Shown in pieces: positions 1-7,784 of a stretch of 37,183 bases of DNA (position 1 is the stretch's first letter; the number at the start of each line of letters is the position of its first letter). The translations under genes and the position numbers were made by a program. A model generated the notes under the pieces. It was not told the origin of the DNA and made no database searches. It saw only the letters and a list, made by a program, of their open reading frames with translations. Source of the DNA: Ruminococcus sp. (GTDB lineage: Bacteria; Bacillota; Clostridia; Oscillospirales; Ruminococcaceae); assembly GCA_017529875.1 (NCBI GenBank), contig JAFXNC010000021.1:1-37183 (forward strand), given 5' to 3'.

Positions 1-347
1 GCTGTGCTTTCTGCCTCAGCAGTGCTTTCAGCCTCGGCTGTGCTCTCTGTGGCAACTACGGCGTTGTCGTCCGAAGTGTCGGAGGACTTGCTGTTCTTGT
101 TTATCGTTGCGAACAGGTTTACCGCCAGTGTAACGATAAACAGCACGATAGCAGCGTTACGGGTGAACTTGGAAAGCTTTGCGTCACGGGTCCTTCCCAT
201 GTTGTGCTCATAGAAGGAGTCATTGGCACCGCCGCCGATAGCGGAGGTAAGACCCTGCTCCTTGCTCTCCTGTGCAAGCACAACGAGGATTATTATAAGA
301 CCTGCAACGATCAGCAGCGCTCCTGCTACGATCTCTACTGTACTCAT
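1..347 (-). CDS. secG: Protein-export membrane protein SecG (3' end outside the window)
   Basis: SecG is the small auxiliary subunit of the SecYEG translocon. The reading frame starts with ATG at 345-347 and begins MSTVEIVAGALLIVAGL. It shows the family pattern: a first membrane segment (residues about 5-25), a loop with the SecG-type sequence QESKEQGLTSAIGGG, the motif FYEHNMGRTRDAKLSK, and a second membrane segment (about 64-80). After that comes a Ser/Thr/Ala/Glu-rich tail with an AEST repeat that runs off the window, so the gene is partial. The long acidic repeat tail is more than SecG needs and varies between relatives. A sigma-A promoter lies about 45 bases upstream. Confidence 0.93.
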   Translation of the reverse strand, partial: MSTVEIVAGALLIVAGLIIILVVLAQESKEQGLTSAIGGGANDSFYEHNMGRTRDAKLSKFTRNAAIVLFIVTLAVNLFATINKNSKSSDTSDDNAVVATESTAEAESTAEAEST

Positions 348-389
348 CTTTCATACATTCCTTTCAAATGAATAGTGAACATCCTATAC

Positions 390-418
390 ATAATATCATA
401 TTTTGCCCGGTTTGTCAA
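390..418 (-). promoter_or_regulatory. Promoter of secG
   Basis: Read on the minus strand this is TTGACA, 17 bases, TATTAT, a near-consensus vegetative promoter. It leaves a short 5' leader before the secG ATG at 347. Confidence 0.75.
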
Positions 419-484
419 GTGGGCGGGTGAAACATTTCCGGCGGCTGTCCGGGGGATATCTTTGGTCAATATGCCGCAAAGAGG

Positions 485-1519
485 CTACTTTAAGAGCTCC
501 GGCGGGAAATTCTCCCTGGTGATGACCCGGTTGCGCCCCTGCTCCTTGCCGTAGTAGAGGTACTGGTCGGCGATGCTGACGCCCCGCTCGTAGGAGAATC
601 GCCCCTCGCACTCGCATACGCCCAAAGTGATAGTCACTGAGAACTGCACTCCCTCGGGGCTGGTGAAGACGTGGCGCCCCAGCCGGTATCTGATCTTCTC
701 GCAGAGCTGGCGCCCTGCCTCCATATCTGCACCCGGCACCGCGAAGAGCAGCTCCTCGCCGCCCCAGCGGCAGATATAGCCCTCCGCAGGCACGACCTCG
801 GTGAGTATCTGTGACACGGCCTGGATCACCATATCGCCGGAGGCGTGACCGTAGGTATCGTTGACGTGCTTGAACTTGTCTAAGTCGCCCATACAGATTA
901 TATACCCCCCGAAGCCGTTGCGGGCCTTGATATCCAGGCGCTTGAGGAAATCCACCATAGCGCGGCGGTTGAAGAGCTTGGACAGGGGGTCGATCTTGGT
1001 GAGCATACTCAGCTCCTCGTTCTTGTCCCGCATCTGCTGGGCTTCCATTTCCCTGAGCAGGCGGTTTATGAGGGAGAACACCGTCATCATGATGACCGAG
1101 AGGCAGGTGTTGAATATGAACAGCCGCATTACGGTGGTGTCCTTGATGCCGGTGTAGATCACGCCGTCAGGTTTGCGGGTGTGGCTTTCGAGGAAGATAA
1201 ACTCAGATGCGAAGGCAAACTCAATGATTATGGGAGTAGCCCTGTACCGGAAATCTATCATAAAGGGGAAGGGCGCACAGCAGACTATGAATATGGAAAA
1301 GCCTGCGTGCATACCGATGAACAGCGTTGCGGCACCGGCATGGAGAGCCACCTCCAGCATAGCTATGCTGGCGTAGACGGTAACGCGCTTGGGGTTGCGG
1401 TAGGCGATGCGTCCCAGGGCGGCATAGACGAGTACGCTGACGATATTGAAGGCGAACATTTCCCAGACGCTGAAATGGAAGAAGAACCACAGATAGAAAA
1501 CGTGGACCGCGAGAAACAC
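485..1519 (-). CDS. Membrane GGDEF-domain protein (probable diguanylate cyclase)
   Basis: The N-terminal 150 residues are hydrophobic, with about five membrane segments. A GGDEF domain fills the C-terminal half. Visible motifs are DPLSKLFNRR (about 177-186), GDLDKFKHVNDTYGHASGD (about 211-229, metal and substrate binding) and RWGGEELLF (about 251-259), where the signature is GGEEL, a variant usually compatible with making cyclic-di-GMP. The RxxD inhibitory site expected just before the signature is absent (VPAE there), so product feedback inhibition is unlikely. The start is uncertain: no ATG exists in frame. GTG at 1519 has no Shine-Dalgarno, whereas a purine-rich AAAGGAAAGGGGG lies around 1610-1622, and 26 plausible codons (NSKPYFDLGQ...) precede the GTG. 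The true start may therefore be a non-ATG codon near 1597. A separate HD-GYP protein at 5806 could break down the same messenger. Confidence 0.88.
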   Translation of the reverse strand: MFLAVHVFYLWFFFHFSVWEMFAFNIVSVLVYAALGRIAYRNPKRVTVYASIAMLEVALHAGAATLFIGMHAGFSIFIVCCAPFPFMIDFRYRATPIIIEFAFASEFIFLESHTRKPDGVIYTGIKDTTVMRLFIFNTCLSVIMMTVFSLINRLLREMEAQQMRDKNEELSMLTKIDPLSKLFNRRAMVDFLKRLDIKARNGFGGYIICMGDLDKFKHVNDTYGHASGDMVIQAVSQILTEVVPAEGYICRWGGEELLFAVPGADMEAGRQLCEKIRYRLGRHVFTSPEGVQFSVTITLGVCECEGRFSYERGVSIADQYLYYGKEQGRNRVITRENFPPELLK

Positions 1520-1638
1520 GCCGTCAACGATAAGCAGCAGCTTTTCGATAGGCAGTCGGGATATCTGGCCGAGGTCGAAATAGGGTTTGCTGTTCAGCTC
1601 GTCCGCCCCCTTTCCTTTAATATAACAGTCCTTTTTTA

Positions 1639-1667
1639 ATTATACCTTATTAACATTTCAATAACAA
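1639..1667 (-). promoter_or_regulatory. Promoter of the GGDEF gene
   Basis: On the minus strand: TTGTTA, 17 bases, TATAAT. Transcription would begin near 1632. That is just upstream of the purine-rich ribosome-binding-like stretch at 1610-1622, and it supports a coding start upstream of GTG 1519. From here to 1820 no gene or clear signal is visible. Confidence 0.65.
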
Positions 1668-1820
1668 TAGTAATAGTTCACAAAAAAGGGAGAGAATTTT
1701 TGGAGGTGGGGAGGGTATCAGTGAATACTGTTTACGCTCACGGCCCGCCGACAGGCGCTGCGGGCAAAGCTCCTCACCGCAGGCAACACACGTCAAATTA
1801 GAAAGTTTACATAAAAACCG

Positions 1821-1836
1821 GTTAGCTCAGCCTAAT
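1821..1836. promoter_or_regulatory. Feo-region palindrome 1 (DtxR/IdeR-like operator candidate)
   Basis: GTTAGCTCAGCCTAAT contains TTAG and CTAA arms in inverted orientation. It is nearly identical to the sites at 1920 and 2471. It lies about 85 bases upstream of the feo start site. The arms resemble the TTAG/CTAA half-sites of DtxR/IdeR-type iron regulators rather than the Fur box. Confidence 0.55.
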
Positions 1837-1883
1837 CATTATATACACATCAACAAAATACCTCCGGGAAGGCTGTCAGATGC

Positions 1884-1912
1884 TTGACAAAGCTCCGGGA
1901 AAGTGCTACTAT
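1884..1912 (+). promoter_or_regulatory. Promoter of the feo operon
   Basis: TTGACA at 1884-1889 and TACTAT at 1907-1912 are spaced by 17 bases. The predicted start falls at about 1919, directly at the palindrome at 1920-1936. A repressor bound there would block RNA polymerase. Confidence 0.75.
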
Positions 1913-1919
1913 AAATGCA

Positions 1920-1936
1920 GTTAGCTTTGGCTAATT
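1920..1936. promoter_or_regulatory. Feo operator candidate 2, on the transcription start
   Basis: GTTAGCTTTGGCTAATT is a perfect TTAGC-N4-GCTAA inverted repeat placed at the predicted start of the feo transcript. Together with the copies at 1821 and 2471 it gives the shared form GTTAGCtnngnCTAAy. An iron-sensing repressor of the DtxR/IdeR family is the most likely binder. This is inferred from motif shape and operon content. Confidence 0.65.
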
Positions 1937-1990
1937 ATTTTAACACACAGCAGTTAGCTGCACACAACTTGCAGCAGAGAGGATGATGAC

Positions 1991-2203
1991 ATGATGCCGC
2001 TTAGTATGGCACAGCAGGAGCAGGAATTTACCATCCGCAGGATAGGCGGGAACCCCGAGGTGAAAAAGCATCTTGAAGACCTGGGCTTCCATGTGGGAGG
2101 CACTGTCAGCGTGGTCTCGAAGCTGGGGGATAACGTGATCGTGAAGGTCAAGGAGTCCCGCATCGCGGTCAGCGAGGAGCTGGCAAGAAAGATAATGATA
2201 TGA
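1991..2203 (+). CDS. feoA: FeoA-domain protein (first copy)
   Basis: A 70-residue protein with the SH3-like FeoA fold. It has the typical run of IRRIGG, KKHLEDLGFHVGGTVSVVSKLGDNVIVKVKESRIAVSEELARKIMI, ending in the conserved 'R(I/L)A(L/V)...A..I' pattern. FeoA is a small cytosolic protein that acts with FeoB in ferrous iron uptake. Two in-frame ATGs (1991, 1994) follow a GAGAGG ribosome site. The gene lies first in the operon, nine bases before a second feoA. Two FeoA proteins encoded separately before feoB is a common arrangement in Clostridia. Confidence 0.93.
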   Translation: MMPLSMAQQEQEFTIRRIGGNPEVKKHLEDLGFHVGGTVSVVSKLGDNVIVKVKESRIAVSEELARKIMI

Positions 2204-2212
2204 GGTGAGAAG

Positions 2213-2434
2213 ATGAATACACTCAGAGATACCGCTGTGGGGCAGACTGTGAAGATCGTCAGGATACACGGCGAGGGCGCGGTGCGGCGCCGCATCATGG
2301 ACATGGGCATGACCAAGGGCACCGAAGTCACTGTCCGCAAGGTCGCCCCCCTGGGAGACCCGGTGGAGATCACAGTCCGGGGCTACGAGCTCTCGATACG
2401 CAAGGCCGACGCCGAAATGGTAGAGGTACTGTGA
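2213..2434 (+). CDS. feoA: FeoA-domain protein (second copy)
   Basis: A 73-residue FeoA-family protein. Landmarks are VGQTVKIVRIHGEGAVRRRIMDMGMTKGTEV, then the GDPVEITVRGYELSIRKADAEMV end that is the classic FeoA C-terminus and is better conserved than in the first copy. ATG at 2213 follows GAGGTGAG. The first feoA ends nine bases before it, and feoB starts 71 bases after it. It probably interacts with FeoB, and the two copies may form a heteromeric accessory. That last point is inference. Confidence 0.94.
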   Translation: MNTLRDTAVGQTVKIVRIHGEGAVRRRIMDMGMTKGTEVTVRKVAPLGDPVEITVRGYELSIRKADAEMVEVL

Positions 2435-2438
2435 ACTG

Positions 2439-2486
2439 TCGCCCTCGGGCGATGTTTATTTTGCATTATGGTTAGCTCAGTCTAAC
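2439..2486 (+). promoter_or_regulatory. feoA-feoB junction: small hairpin plus operator candidate 3
   Basis: The palindrome TCGCCCTCGGGCGA (2439-2452) is followed by a T-rich stretch and could act as an attenuator or mRNA-end hairpin. Next come CATTAT (2465-2470, -10 like) and GTTAGCTCAGTCTAAC (2471-2486), a perfect GTTAG-N6-CTAAC repeat. The layout suggests that feoB has its own iron-dependent control in addition to read-through from feoA. Confidence 0.5.
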
Positions 2487-2505
2487 AGCATGGAGGAGAA
2501 AGAAT

Positions 2506-5025
2506 ATGAGTATCAGGATAGCACTTGCGGGCAATCCCAACTGCGGCAAGACAACGCTGTTCAACGCGCTGACGGGCTCGAATCAGTTCGTCGGCAACTG
2601 GCCGGGAGTAACGGTGGAGAAGAAGGAGGGCAAGCTCAAAAAGCACGATGATGTGACCGTCGTCGATCTGCCGGGCATCTATTCACTGTCGCCCTATACC
2701 TTAGAAGAAGTGGTGGCGAGGAATTACCTCATCGGGGAGCGCCCCGACGCCATACTGAACATAATCGACGGCACCAACTTAGAGCGCAACCTCTACCTGA
2801 CCACTCAGCTCACCGAGCTGGGGATCCCTGTTGTGCTTGCGGTGAATATGATGGACGTGGTGCGCAAGAACGGCGACAAGATCGACACCTCGGAGCTGGC
2901 GATCCGGCTGGGCTGCAAGGTCGTTGAGATATCAGCTCTCAAAGGCACCGGCATCACCGAGGCAGCCGAGGCGGCCATAGACGCGGCACAGAACGAGAAG
3001 ACCGTACCGATGCACACCTTCTCGGGGCCGGTGGAGCACGCCATAGCCCACATTGAGGAGGCCGTTGTCCACGATCTGCCGGAGGAGCAGCAGCGGTGGT
3101 ACGCGCTTAAGATATTCGAGCGGGACGAGAAAGTCCTGGAGCAGCTTGACCTCTCCGAAGCAACGCTGTCTCATGTTGAGGCCGACATCGCCGCCGCGGA
3201 AAAGGAGCTTGACGACGATGCCGAGAGCATCATCACCAACGAGCGGTACATCTACATCTCAGAGGTGATAAAGTCCTGCTACAAAAAGCACCGCTCAGGC
3301 TGCCTGTCGAACTCGGACAAGATCGACCGGGTAGTCACCAACCGCTGGCTGGGTCTGCCGATATTTGCGGTGATAATGTTCGCAGTGTACTGGATCTCAA
3401 TGGTCGCTGTGGGTACTCCCATGACCGACTGGGTCAACGACGGTGTGTTCGGCGACGGCTGGCATCTGCTGGGCATCGGCTCGGGTGAGTTTGAGGAAGC
3501 CGAGGAAAAATACGGCGACTCCAACGACATAATCATAGCCTTTGCCGAGCAGTACGGCGACGCCGAGGCGCTTTCAGGAGCTCTCGACACCGAGGCGGAG
3601 GACTTCGACGAGAACGCTGCAAGGGCGGCACTTGAAGGCCTCATCGCGGCGACTCCCGCCGACGCGAAGGTAGAATATACCCTCGAAGACGAGGAGACCC
3701 TGGAGACCACCACCGAGGAGGCAGACAAGGCCGCCCTCGAAGACGCTGCGGCGCAGTACCTCGCCACCGACTACAAGCCCCATTTCGGCGCTCCGGCTAT
3801 GGAGGACTACGGCGTATTCGTACCGAGCCTGCCCTCCCTGGCTGAAAGAGGTCTGGACTCGGCAGGCGCCGCCGACTGGCTCAAGGGACTGATCCTGGAC
3901 GGCATCATCGCGGGCGTGGGCGCAGTTCTGGGCTTTGTGCCTCAGATGTTAGTGCTTTTCCTGCTGCTGGCATTCCTTGAAGCCTGCGGATATATGGCGC
4001 GTATCGCCTTTGTGCTGGACAGGATATTCCGCAAGTTCGGTCTGTCGGGCAAGAGCTTTATACCCATGCTGGTGGCCGTGGGCTGCGGAGTTCCCGGCAT
4101 CATGGCATCACGTACTATCGAGAACGAGCGTGACCGCCGCATGACTATAATGACTACGACCTTCATCCCCTGCGGGGCAAAGGTGCCCTTCATAGCCATG
4201 ATCGCGGGTGCGCTGTTCGGCGGCTCGGCCTGGGTGTCCACCTCGGCTTACTTCATCGGTATGGCGGCAATAATCATTTCGGGTATCATGCTCAAAAAGA
4301 CAAAGATGTTCTCCGGCGACCCGGCGCCCTTTGTCATGGAGCTGCCTGCATACCACCTGCCGACAGTAGGCAACGTGCTCCGCTCCATGTGGGAGAGAGG
4401 CTGGTCGTTCATCAAGAAGGCGGGCACCGTTATTCTTATCTCGACTATCTTCGTATGGTTCACCAGCCGCTTCGGTTTCGTGGACGGCAGCTTCACCATG
4501 CTGGAAAAGGATCAGCTGGACAGCTCCATACTGGCAAAGATCGGCAGCGGCATCGCCTGGATATTCTCGCCTCTCGGCTGGGGCAACTGGCAGGCGGCGG
4601 TGGCTTCTTTCACCGGACTTGTGGCAAAGGAAAACATCGTGGGCACCATGGGCATCCTCTACGGCGGCGGCGACCTGACCACCTGGCAGAACCTTGCGAT
4701 CTCCTTCACCGGCATCGCGGGATTCTCCTTCCTGGTATTCAACCTGCTCTGCGCACCCTGCTTTGCGGCGATAGGCGCTATCAAGCGTGAGATGAACAGC
4801 CCCAAGTGGACGCTGTTCGCAGTAGGGTATCAGTGCGGCTTCGCATACTGCATCGCGCTGATGATAAACCAGTTCGGAAAGCTGTTCACAGGCAGTGTGA
4901 GCGTACCGGGGCTCATCGCGGCGCTGGCGGTGCTGGGAGTTATGATCTATATGCTGGTGCGCCCCTACAAGGAGGCCGACAAGCTGAGGATCAAGAACAA
5001 GAAACTGGCGATGAACTCGAAATAA
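2506..5025 (+). CDS. feoB: Ferrous iron transport protein B with a large acidic insertion
   Basis: FeoB is the GTPase-linked membrane permease for Fe2+. The N-terminal G domain shows GNPNCGKT (9-16, G1), VDLPGIYSLS (53-62, G3), NMMD (114-117, G4) and SALKGTG (143-149, G5). The G domain is followed by a helical linker. The membrane part begins at about 283. It carries the conserved GYMARIAFVLDRIFRKFGLSG stretch, the VGCGVPGIMASRTIEN gate motif, PCGAKVPF, and a second Gate region with APCFAAIGAIKREM. ATG 2506 follows GGAGGAG. At 839 residues it is longer than the usual 650-750. The excess is an Asp/Glu-rich stretch at about residues 322-440, between the first and second membrane segments, where relatives have a short loop. 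It should face outside if the first segment has normal topology. Confidence 0.97.
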   Translation: MSIRIALAGNPNCGKTTLFNALTGSNQFVGNWPGVTVEKKEGKLKKHDDVTVVDLPGIYSLSPYTLEEVVARNYLIGERPDAILNIIDGTNLERNLYLTTQLTELGIPVVLAVNMMDVVRKNGDKIDTSELAIRLGCKVVEISALKGTGITEAAEAAIDAAQNEKTVPMHTFSGPVEHAIAHIEEAVVHDLPEEQQRWYALKIFERDEKVLEQLDLSEATLSHVEADIAAAEKELDDDAESIITNERYIYISEVIKSCYKKHRSGCLSNSDKIDRVVTNRWLGLPIFAVIMFAVYWISMVAVGTPMTDWVNDGVFGDGWHLLGIGSGEFEEAEEKYGDSNDIIIAFAEQYGDAEALSGALDTEAEDFDENAARAALEGLIAATPADAKVEYTLEDEETLETTTEEADKAALEDAAAQYLATDYKPHFGAPAMEDYGVFVPSLPSLAERGLDSAGAADWLKGLILDGIIAGVGAVLGFVPQMLVLFLLLAFLEACGYMARIAFVLDRIFRKFGLSGKSFIPMLVAVGCGVPGIMASRTIENERDRRMTIMTTTFIPCGAKVPFIAMIAGALFGGSAWVSTSAYFIGMAAIIISGIMLKKTKMFSGDPAPFVMELPAYHLPTVGNVLRSMWERGWSFIKKAGTVILISTIFVWFTSRFGFVDGSFTMLEKDQLDSSILAKIGSGIAWIFSPLGWGNWQAAVASFTGLVAKENIVGTMGILYGGGDLTTWQNLAISFTGIAGFSFLVFNLLCAPCFAAIGAIKREMNSPKWTLFAVGYQCGFAYCIALMINQFGKLFTGSVSVPGLIAALAVLGVMIYMLVRPYKEADKLRIKNKKLAMNSK

Positions 5026-5042
5026 GGCAAGGAGGAAGACAT

Positions 5043-5255
5043 ATGCTGACGTGGATAGGAGCGAACCTGGGAACGATAGTGATAACCGCCGTACTCATAC
5101 TGATCGTGGCGGCGATCGTGGTACACATGGCAAGAGAGAAGAAAAAAGGCCGCTCCCCGGTCTGCGGCGGCAAGTGCGGGCACTGCCCCATGAGCTGCGG
5201 GTGCAAAGGGACAGTGCAGCAACAAGCCGGATCCCGGCAAGCACACAGCAGCTAA
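5043..5255 (+). CDS. FeoB-associated Cys-rich membrane protein
   Basis: A 70-residue protein starting at ATG 5043 behind AAGGAGG, 17 bases after the feoB stop. One membrane segment (about 8-28, GTIVITAVLILIVAAIVVHMA) is followed by a basic patch REKKKGR. Then comes a compact Cys cluster, CGGKCGHCPMSCGC, with five cysteines in 14 residues. This layout matches the small clostridial proteins found directly after feoB (FeoB-associated Cys-rich family). The cysteines probably bind iron or a metal cluster at the inner membrane face. The exact job is not established. Confidence 0.9.
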   Translation: MLTWIGANLGTIVITAVLILIVAAIVVHMAREKKKGRSPVCGGKCGHCPMSCGCKGTVQQQAGSRQAHSS

Positions 5256-5264
5256 AACATAAAA

Positions 5265-5294
5265 CAAGGCAGTCCCTCCCCGGGGACTGCCTTG
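5265..5294. terminator. Terminator shared by the feo operon and the minus-strand remnant
   Basis: A perfect 12-base-pair stem with arms CAAGGCAGTCCC / GGGACTGCCTTG and a six-base loop, sitting between two convergent genes. It lacks a long T run on either side but is placed as a bidirectional terminator. Confidence 0.7.
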
Positions 5295-5298
5295 AATG

Positions 5299-5738
5299 TT
5301 ATTCAGCAGGCTTTATGTTCTCGATGCAGGTCTTCCTGCCGACGAACTTGACAGTAAAACTGATGCGATCGTCCTTGACTATCACCGTTTCCGCATTTGG
5401 TGTTTTAGCGTAGATATCTTCATTGACGGCGTATTCTTTACCGTCATCGCCGTTGACATAGGCATACTTTGCCTTCGTGCCTTTCCCCACAAAACCAACG
5501 GTGCCTTTGAGGACAGGAACTGCCGGTGCCGACATTCGCGGGTTTATCGCCATTATACCTGGTGAATCCGATCTTCTTCAGCTCCGCAGCAAGCCGCTGG
5601 GCGACTGCTCTGTTGAGGCTCAACATACTTCACGCTCATATCCGGAGGTTTCCCTGTGAAGTCTTTCAGCCTTTGAAAAAGCAGGGGCGCCGAAGAAGTT
5701 TTCACCCGGACCTCGCCCCCGATTGACAAAACCCGGAT
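5299..5738 (-). pseudogene. Frameshifted remnant of an unrecognised gene
   Basis: Three reading frames in succession on the minus strand each carry protein-like sequence. The first is SIGGEVRVKTSSAPLLFQRL...VKYVEP (about 5738-5625), the second AVAQRLAAELKKIGFTRYNGDK (about 5615-5545), and the third GTVGFVGKGTKAKYAYVNGDDGKEYAV...VGRKTCIENIKPAE (to the stop at 5299). No single frame spans them, so at least two frameshifts have occurred. The last part, GTVGFVGKG...GKEYAVNEDIY, loosely recalls a small beta-barrel. That resemblance is too weak to name a family. The final 84 codons (5299-5553) still form an open frame with an internal ATG and might be translated. I do not recognise the parent gene. 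Confidence 0.5.
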
Positions 5739-5750
5739 TTATGATATAAT
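5723..5750 (+). promoter_or_regulatory. Promoter of the HD-GYP gene
   Basis: TTGACA at 5723-5728, 16 bases, TATAAT at 5745-5750. Transcription would start near 5757. This rules out an earlier TTG at 5755 as the coding start and supports ATG 5806. Confidence 0.85.
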
Positions 5751-5805
5751 ATAATTGTCACATCACATAATAGTGCAGGTAAGGCCGGGAAAGGACAGAT
5801 ACTTG

Positions 5806-7386
5806 ATGGAGAAAGAAAAACGGACACATAAGCTCTCGCTGCAGCTCATTGCGATGACGGTCATCCTGTTTATCATCGGAACGGCTATAGGCGCCTTTGT
5901 GCTCTACAACGGCAGCAGGGATATGTACCTCCAGGCCAAGGACGATATGATCTCTTATGACCTCAACGACCTGGGCAAGAAGATAAATGAAAACGTGTGC
6001 GTTGACTGGCTTTTGCGCTACTGCCTCACCCACAGCGATTACCTCAGCTACCCCACCGAGGAGGAGGAGCAGGTCATTCAGGAGTACTACGAAAAATACG
6101 ACCTCTACGGAGCCGACATCAAGACCCGGGAGGAAACGCTGAACAACCTCGACCCCTCTCTCTGGACGGTCTTCGCCAAGAGAGAATATCTCATGTTCGG
6201 CAACTGCCTCAACGGCACCTTGCAGGGCTCCGATTACGAAAAGCTCTACTGCATAGATATCAGCAAGGAAAACTGCGGCTTCGTTTACTGCGACACCGCC
6301 AAAACGGATCAGGTGGACGAAGCCATGTTCCTGAGTACACAGTCCGGGATGAAGTGGGACTACAAGGAGTCCGACCACCCTGCCATCGAACAGCTGCGCT
6401 CCGGCAGCGGCGAGATACAGTTCGAGGTCGCATCCATCGACTCCAAAAAGCGGGGCACCAGCTATATCGGCTACCTCCCTGTGGGCAGCGGCAATGCGGC
6501 TATCTGCATCAGCTACGACTGGACGCCCTTCCGCGACCAGCTGCTGAGCAAGGTGCTCACCCTCGTGCTGGTGCTGCTCGGGGCGATGCTGCTGTCCTGC
6601 GTGCTCATCATGCTGTTTTTGAGGCGGGTCGTTATCAAGCCGCTGTCAAGCGTTCAGCTGACGTTAAGGAACTTCATGAACGACAAGGACAGCGCCGCCG
6701 CACAGGAGCACCTGAAGACCGTGACCACCAAAAACGAGATCGGCGTCCTCTCCGGGGACGTGACGGCTCTCGTCCGGGAGATAGACAAGTACACCGAGCA
6801 TATCAAAAAGCTGAGCGTAGAGGTAATGGAAGCCCTTGCGCACACCATAGATGCCAAGGACAAGTATACCAACGGTCACTCCTTCCGGGTGGCGATGTAT
6901 TCGAGGATGCTGGCCAAGGAGCTTGGTCTCCCGGCTCAGGAGCAGGACGATATCTACTATATGGGCCTTCTCCACGATATCGGAAAGATCGGCATACCCG
7001 GCGCCATAATAAACAAGACCTCCCGCCTCACCGACGAGGAATACGAACAGATCAAGATGCACCCGGTCTACGGCTATGAGATACTCTCCGAGATCGAGAG
7101 TATGCCGGAGCTCTCTATCGGCGCCAGGTACCACCATGAGCGCATCGACGGCAAGGGCTATCCCGACGGCTTGAAGGGCGATGAGATCCCCTATATGGCA
7201 AGGATAATCTCGGTGGCGGACAGCTACGACACCATGACCTCCAACCGCAGCTACCGTGATTACCTCCCCCAGGATGTGGTGCGCGAGGAGATCGAGAAGA
7301 ACATCGGCACCCAGTTCGACGAGACCGCCGCCAGGGCGATGCTGAAAATAATAAAAAGAGACAAGGACTATATGCTCCACGAGTAA
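5806..7386 (+). CDS. Membrane sensor HD-GYP phosphodiesterase
   Basis: A 526-residue two-pass membrane protein. The first membrane segment is at about 11-34 and an extracytoplasmic sensor region at about 36-243. The second segment (about 250-272) is followed by a HAMP-like linker and coiled region (273-340), then an HD-GYP domain (about 340-520). Catalytic motifs are visible: HSFRV (358-362), LLHDIGK (388-394) and HHERIDGKGYPDG (443-455), then ISVADSYDTMTSNRSYR. HD-GYP enzymes hydrolyse cyclic-di-GMP and related dinucleotides. The presence of HHE...GYP means the active form, not a degenerate one. The start at ATG 5806 follows AAAGGA, and the promoter overlies the earlier TTG. The gene is monocistronic, with its own promoter and terminator. 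The ligand of the sensor domain is unknown. The minus-strand GGDEF protein at 485-1519 is the possible opposing synthase. Confidence 0.95.
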   Translation: MEKEKRTHKLSLQLIAMTVILFIIGTAIGAFVLYNGSRDMYLQAKDDMISYDLNDLGKKINENVCVDWLLRYCLTHSDYLSYPTEEEEQVIQEYYEKYDLYGADIKTREETLNNLDPSLWTVFAKREYLMFGNCLNGTLQGSDYEKLYCIDISKENCGFVYCDTAKTDQVDEAMFLSTQSGMKWDYKESDHPAIEQLRSGSGEIQFEVASIDSKKRGTSYIGYLPVGSGNAAICISYDWTPFRDQLLSKVLTLVLVLLGAMLLSCVLIMLFLRRVVIKPLSSVQLTLRNFMNDKDSAAAQEHLKTVTTKNEIGVLSGDVTALVREIDKYTEHIKKLSVEVMEALAHTIDAKDKYTNGHSFRVAMYSRMLAKELGLPAQEQDDIYYMGLLHDIGKIGIPGAIINKTSRLTDEEYEQIKMHPVYGYEILSEIESMPELSIGARYHHERIDGKGYPDGLKGDEIPYMARIISVADSYDTMTSNRSYRDYLPQDVVREEIEKNIGTQFDETAARAMLKIIKRDKDYMLHE

Positions 7387-7404
7387 CGCAGTCATACCGA
7401 ACTC

Positions 7405-7443
7405 AGCTGCCCGGTCTGTGCTTTGCGCACAGGCCGGGCAGCT
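7405..7443. terminator. Terminator after the HD-GYP gene
   Basis: A 16-base-pair stem (AGCTGCCCGG arm pairing with CCGGGCAGCT, extended inward with one G-T pair) and a seven-base loop start 18 bases after the stop codon. The T run after it is short. Confidence 0.7.
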
Positions 7444-7573
7444 TTGATCTGCTCCCCTTTTGTTCCGTATACGGTATACCGCGCCGCGCCGAAAAGTGTT
7501 GCAGACTCATCGACTTGACGGGGGATATGTGATATACTTTATACAACAAAACCGCGCAAAGAGGGAGTGAAGG

Positions 7574-7784
7574 ATGAGGAAAAGCAAACGCAGGCTTCTG
7601 CTGCTGGTAACGCTGATAATCGTGCCTGTATTTATGCTTATGATAATCGGCGTTTTTCAACCTGTCCTTTGACCCGGAAAGCAGCATCACCGACGAGGAT
7701 CTCACCGCATCCGGACAGTGGGTTCGGGAGCTGATAAGAGGCAAAGACCCCAAGTCCATACCCGCCCGCACCTTTCGCAGCTGA
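7574..7784 (+). pseudogene. Small membrane protein broken by a one-base insertion
   Basis: ATG 7574 follows GGGAGTGAAGG and encodes MRKSKRRLLLLVTLIIVPVFM, a signal or membrane anchor. The frame then stops at 7672. In the next frame, protein-like sequence continues at once (NLSFDPESSITDEDLTASGQ) to a stop at 7782-7784. Removing one T from the five-T run at 7653-7657 joins the two frames into a single 69-residue product (IIGVFNLSFDPESS). The cause is either a real frameshift or a sequencing error in a homopolymer. The product ends abruptly, and a small minus-strand open frame overlaps its end, so the gene may also be truncated. Function unknown. Confidence 0.55.

Noticed and set aside
1727..1740. 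ACTGTTTAC on the plus strand, like the shared -35 block
   Set aside because: No -10 box lies 17 bases downstream (GC-rich there) and no plus-strand gene follows at a sensible distance.
1820..1836. TTAGCTCAG resembling the D-arm of a tRNA (also at 2471)
   Set aside because: No anticodon stem, T-arm (GGTTCRA) or acceptor pairing follows. The words are repeated as part of palindromes in the feo control region.
5755..5805. TTG 5755 as start of the HD-GYP protein
   Set aside because: It coincides with the predicted transcription start of a consensus promoter, and ATG 5806 has a ribosome site and begins a normal membrane anchor.
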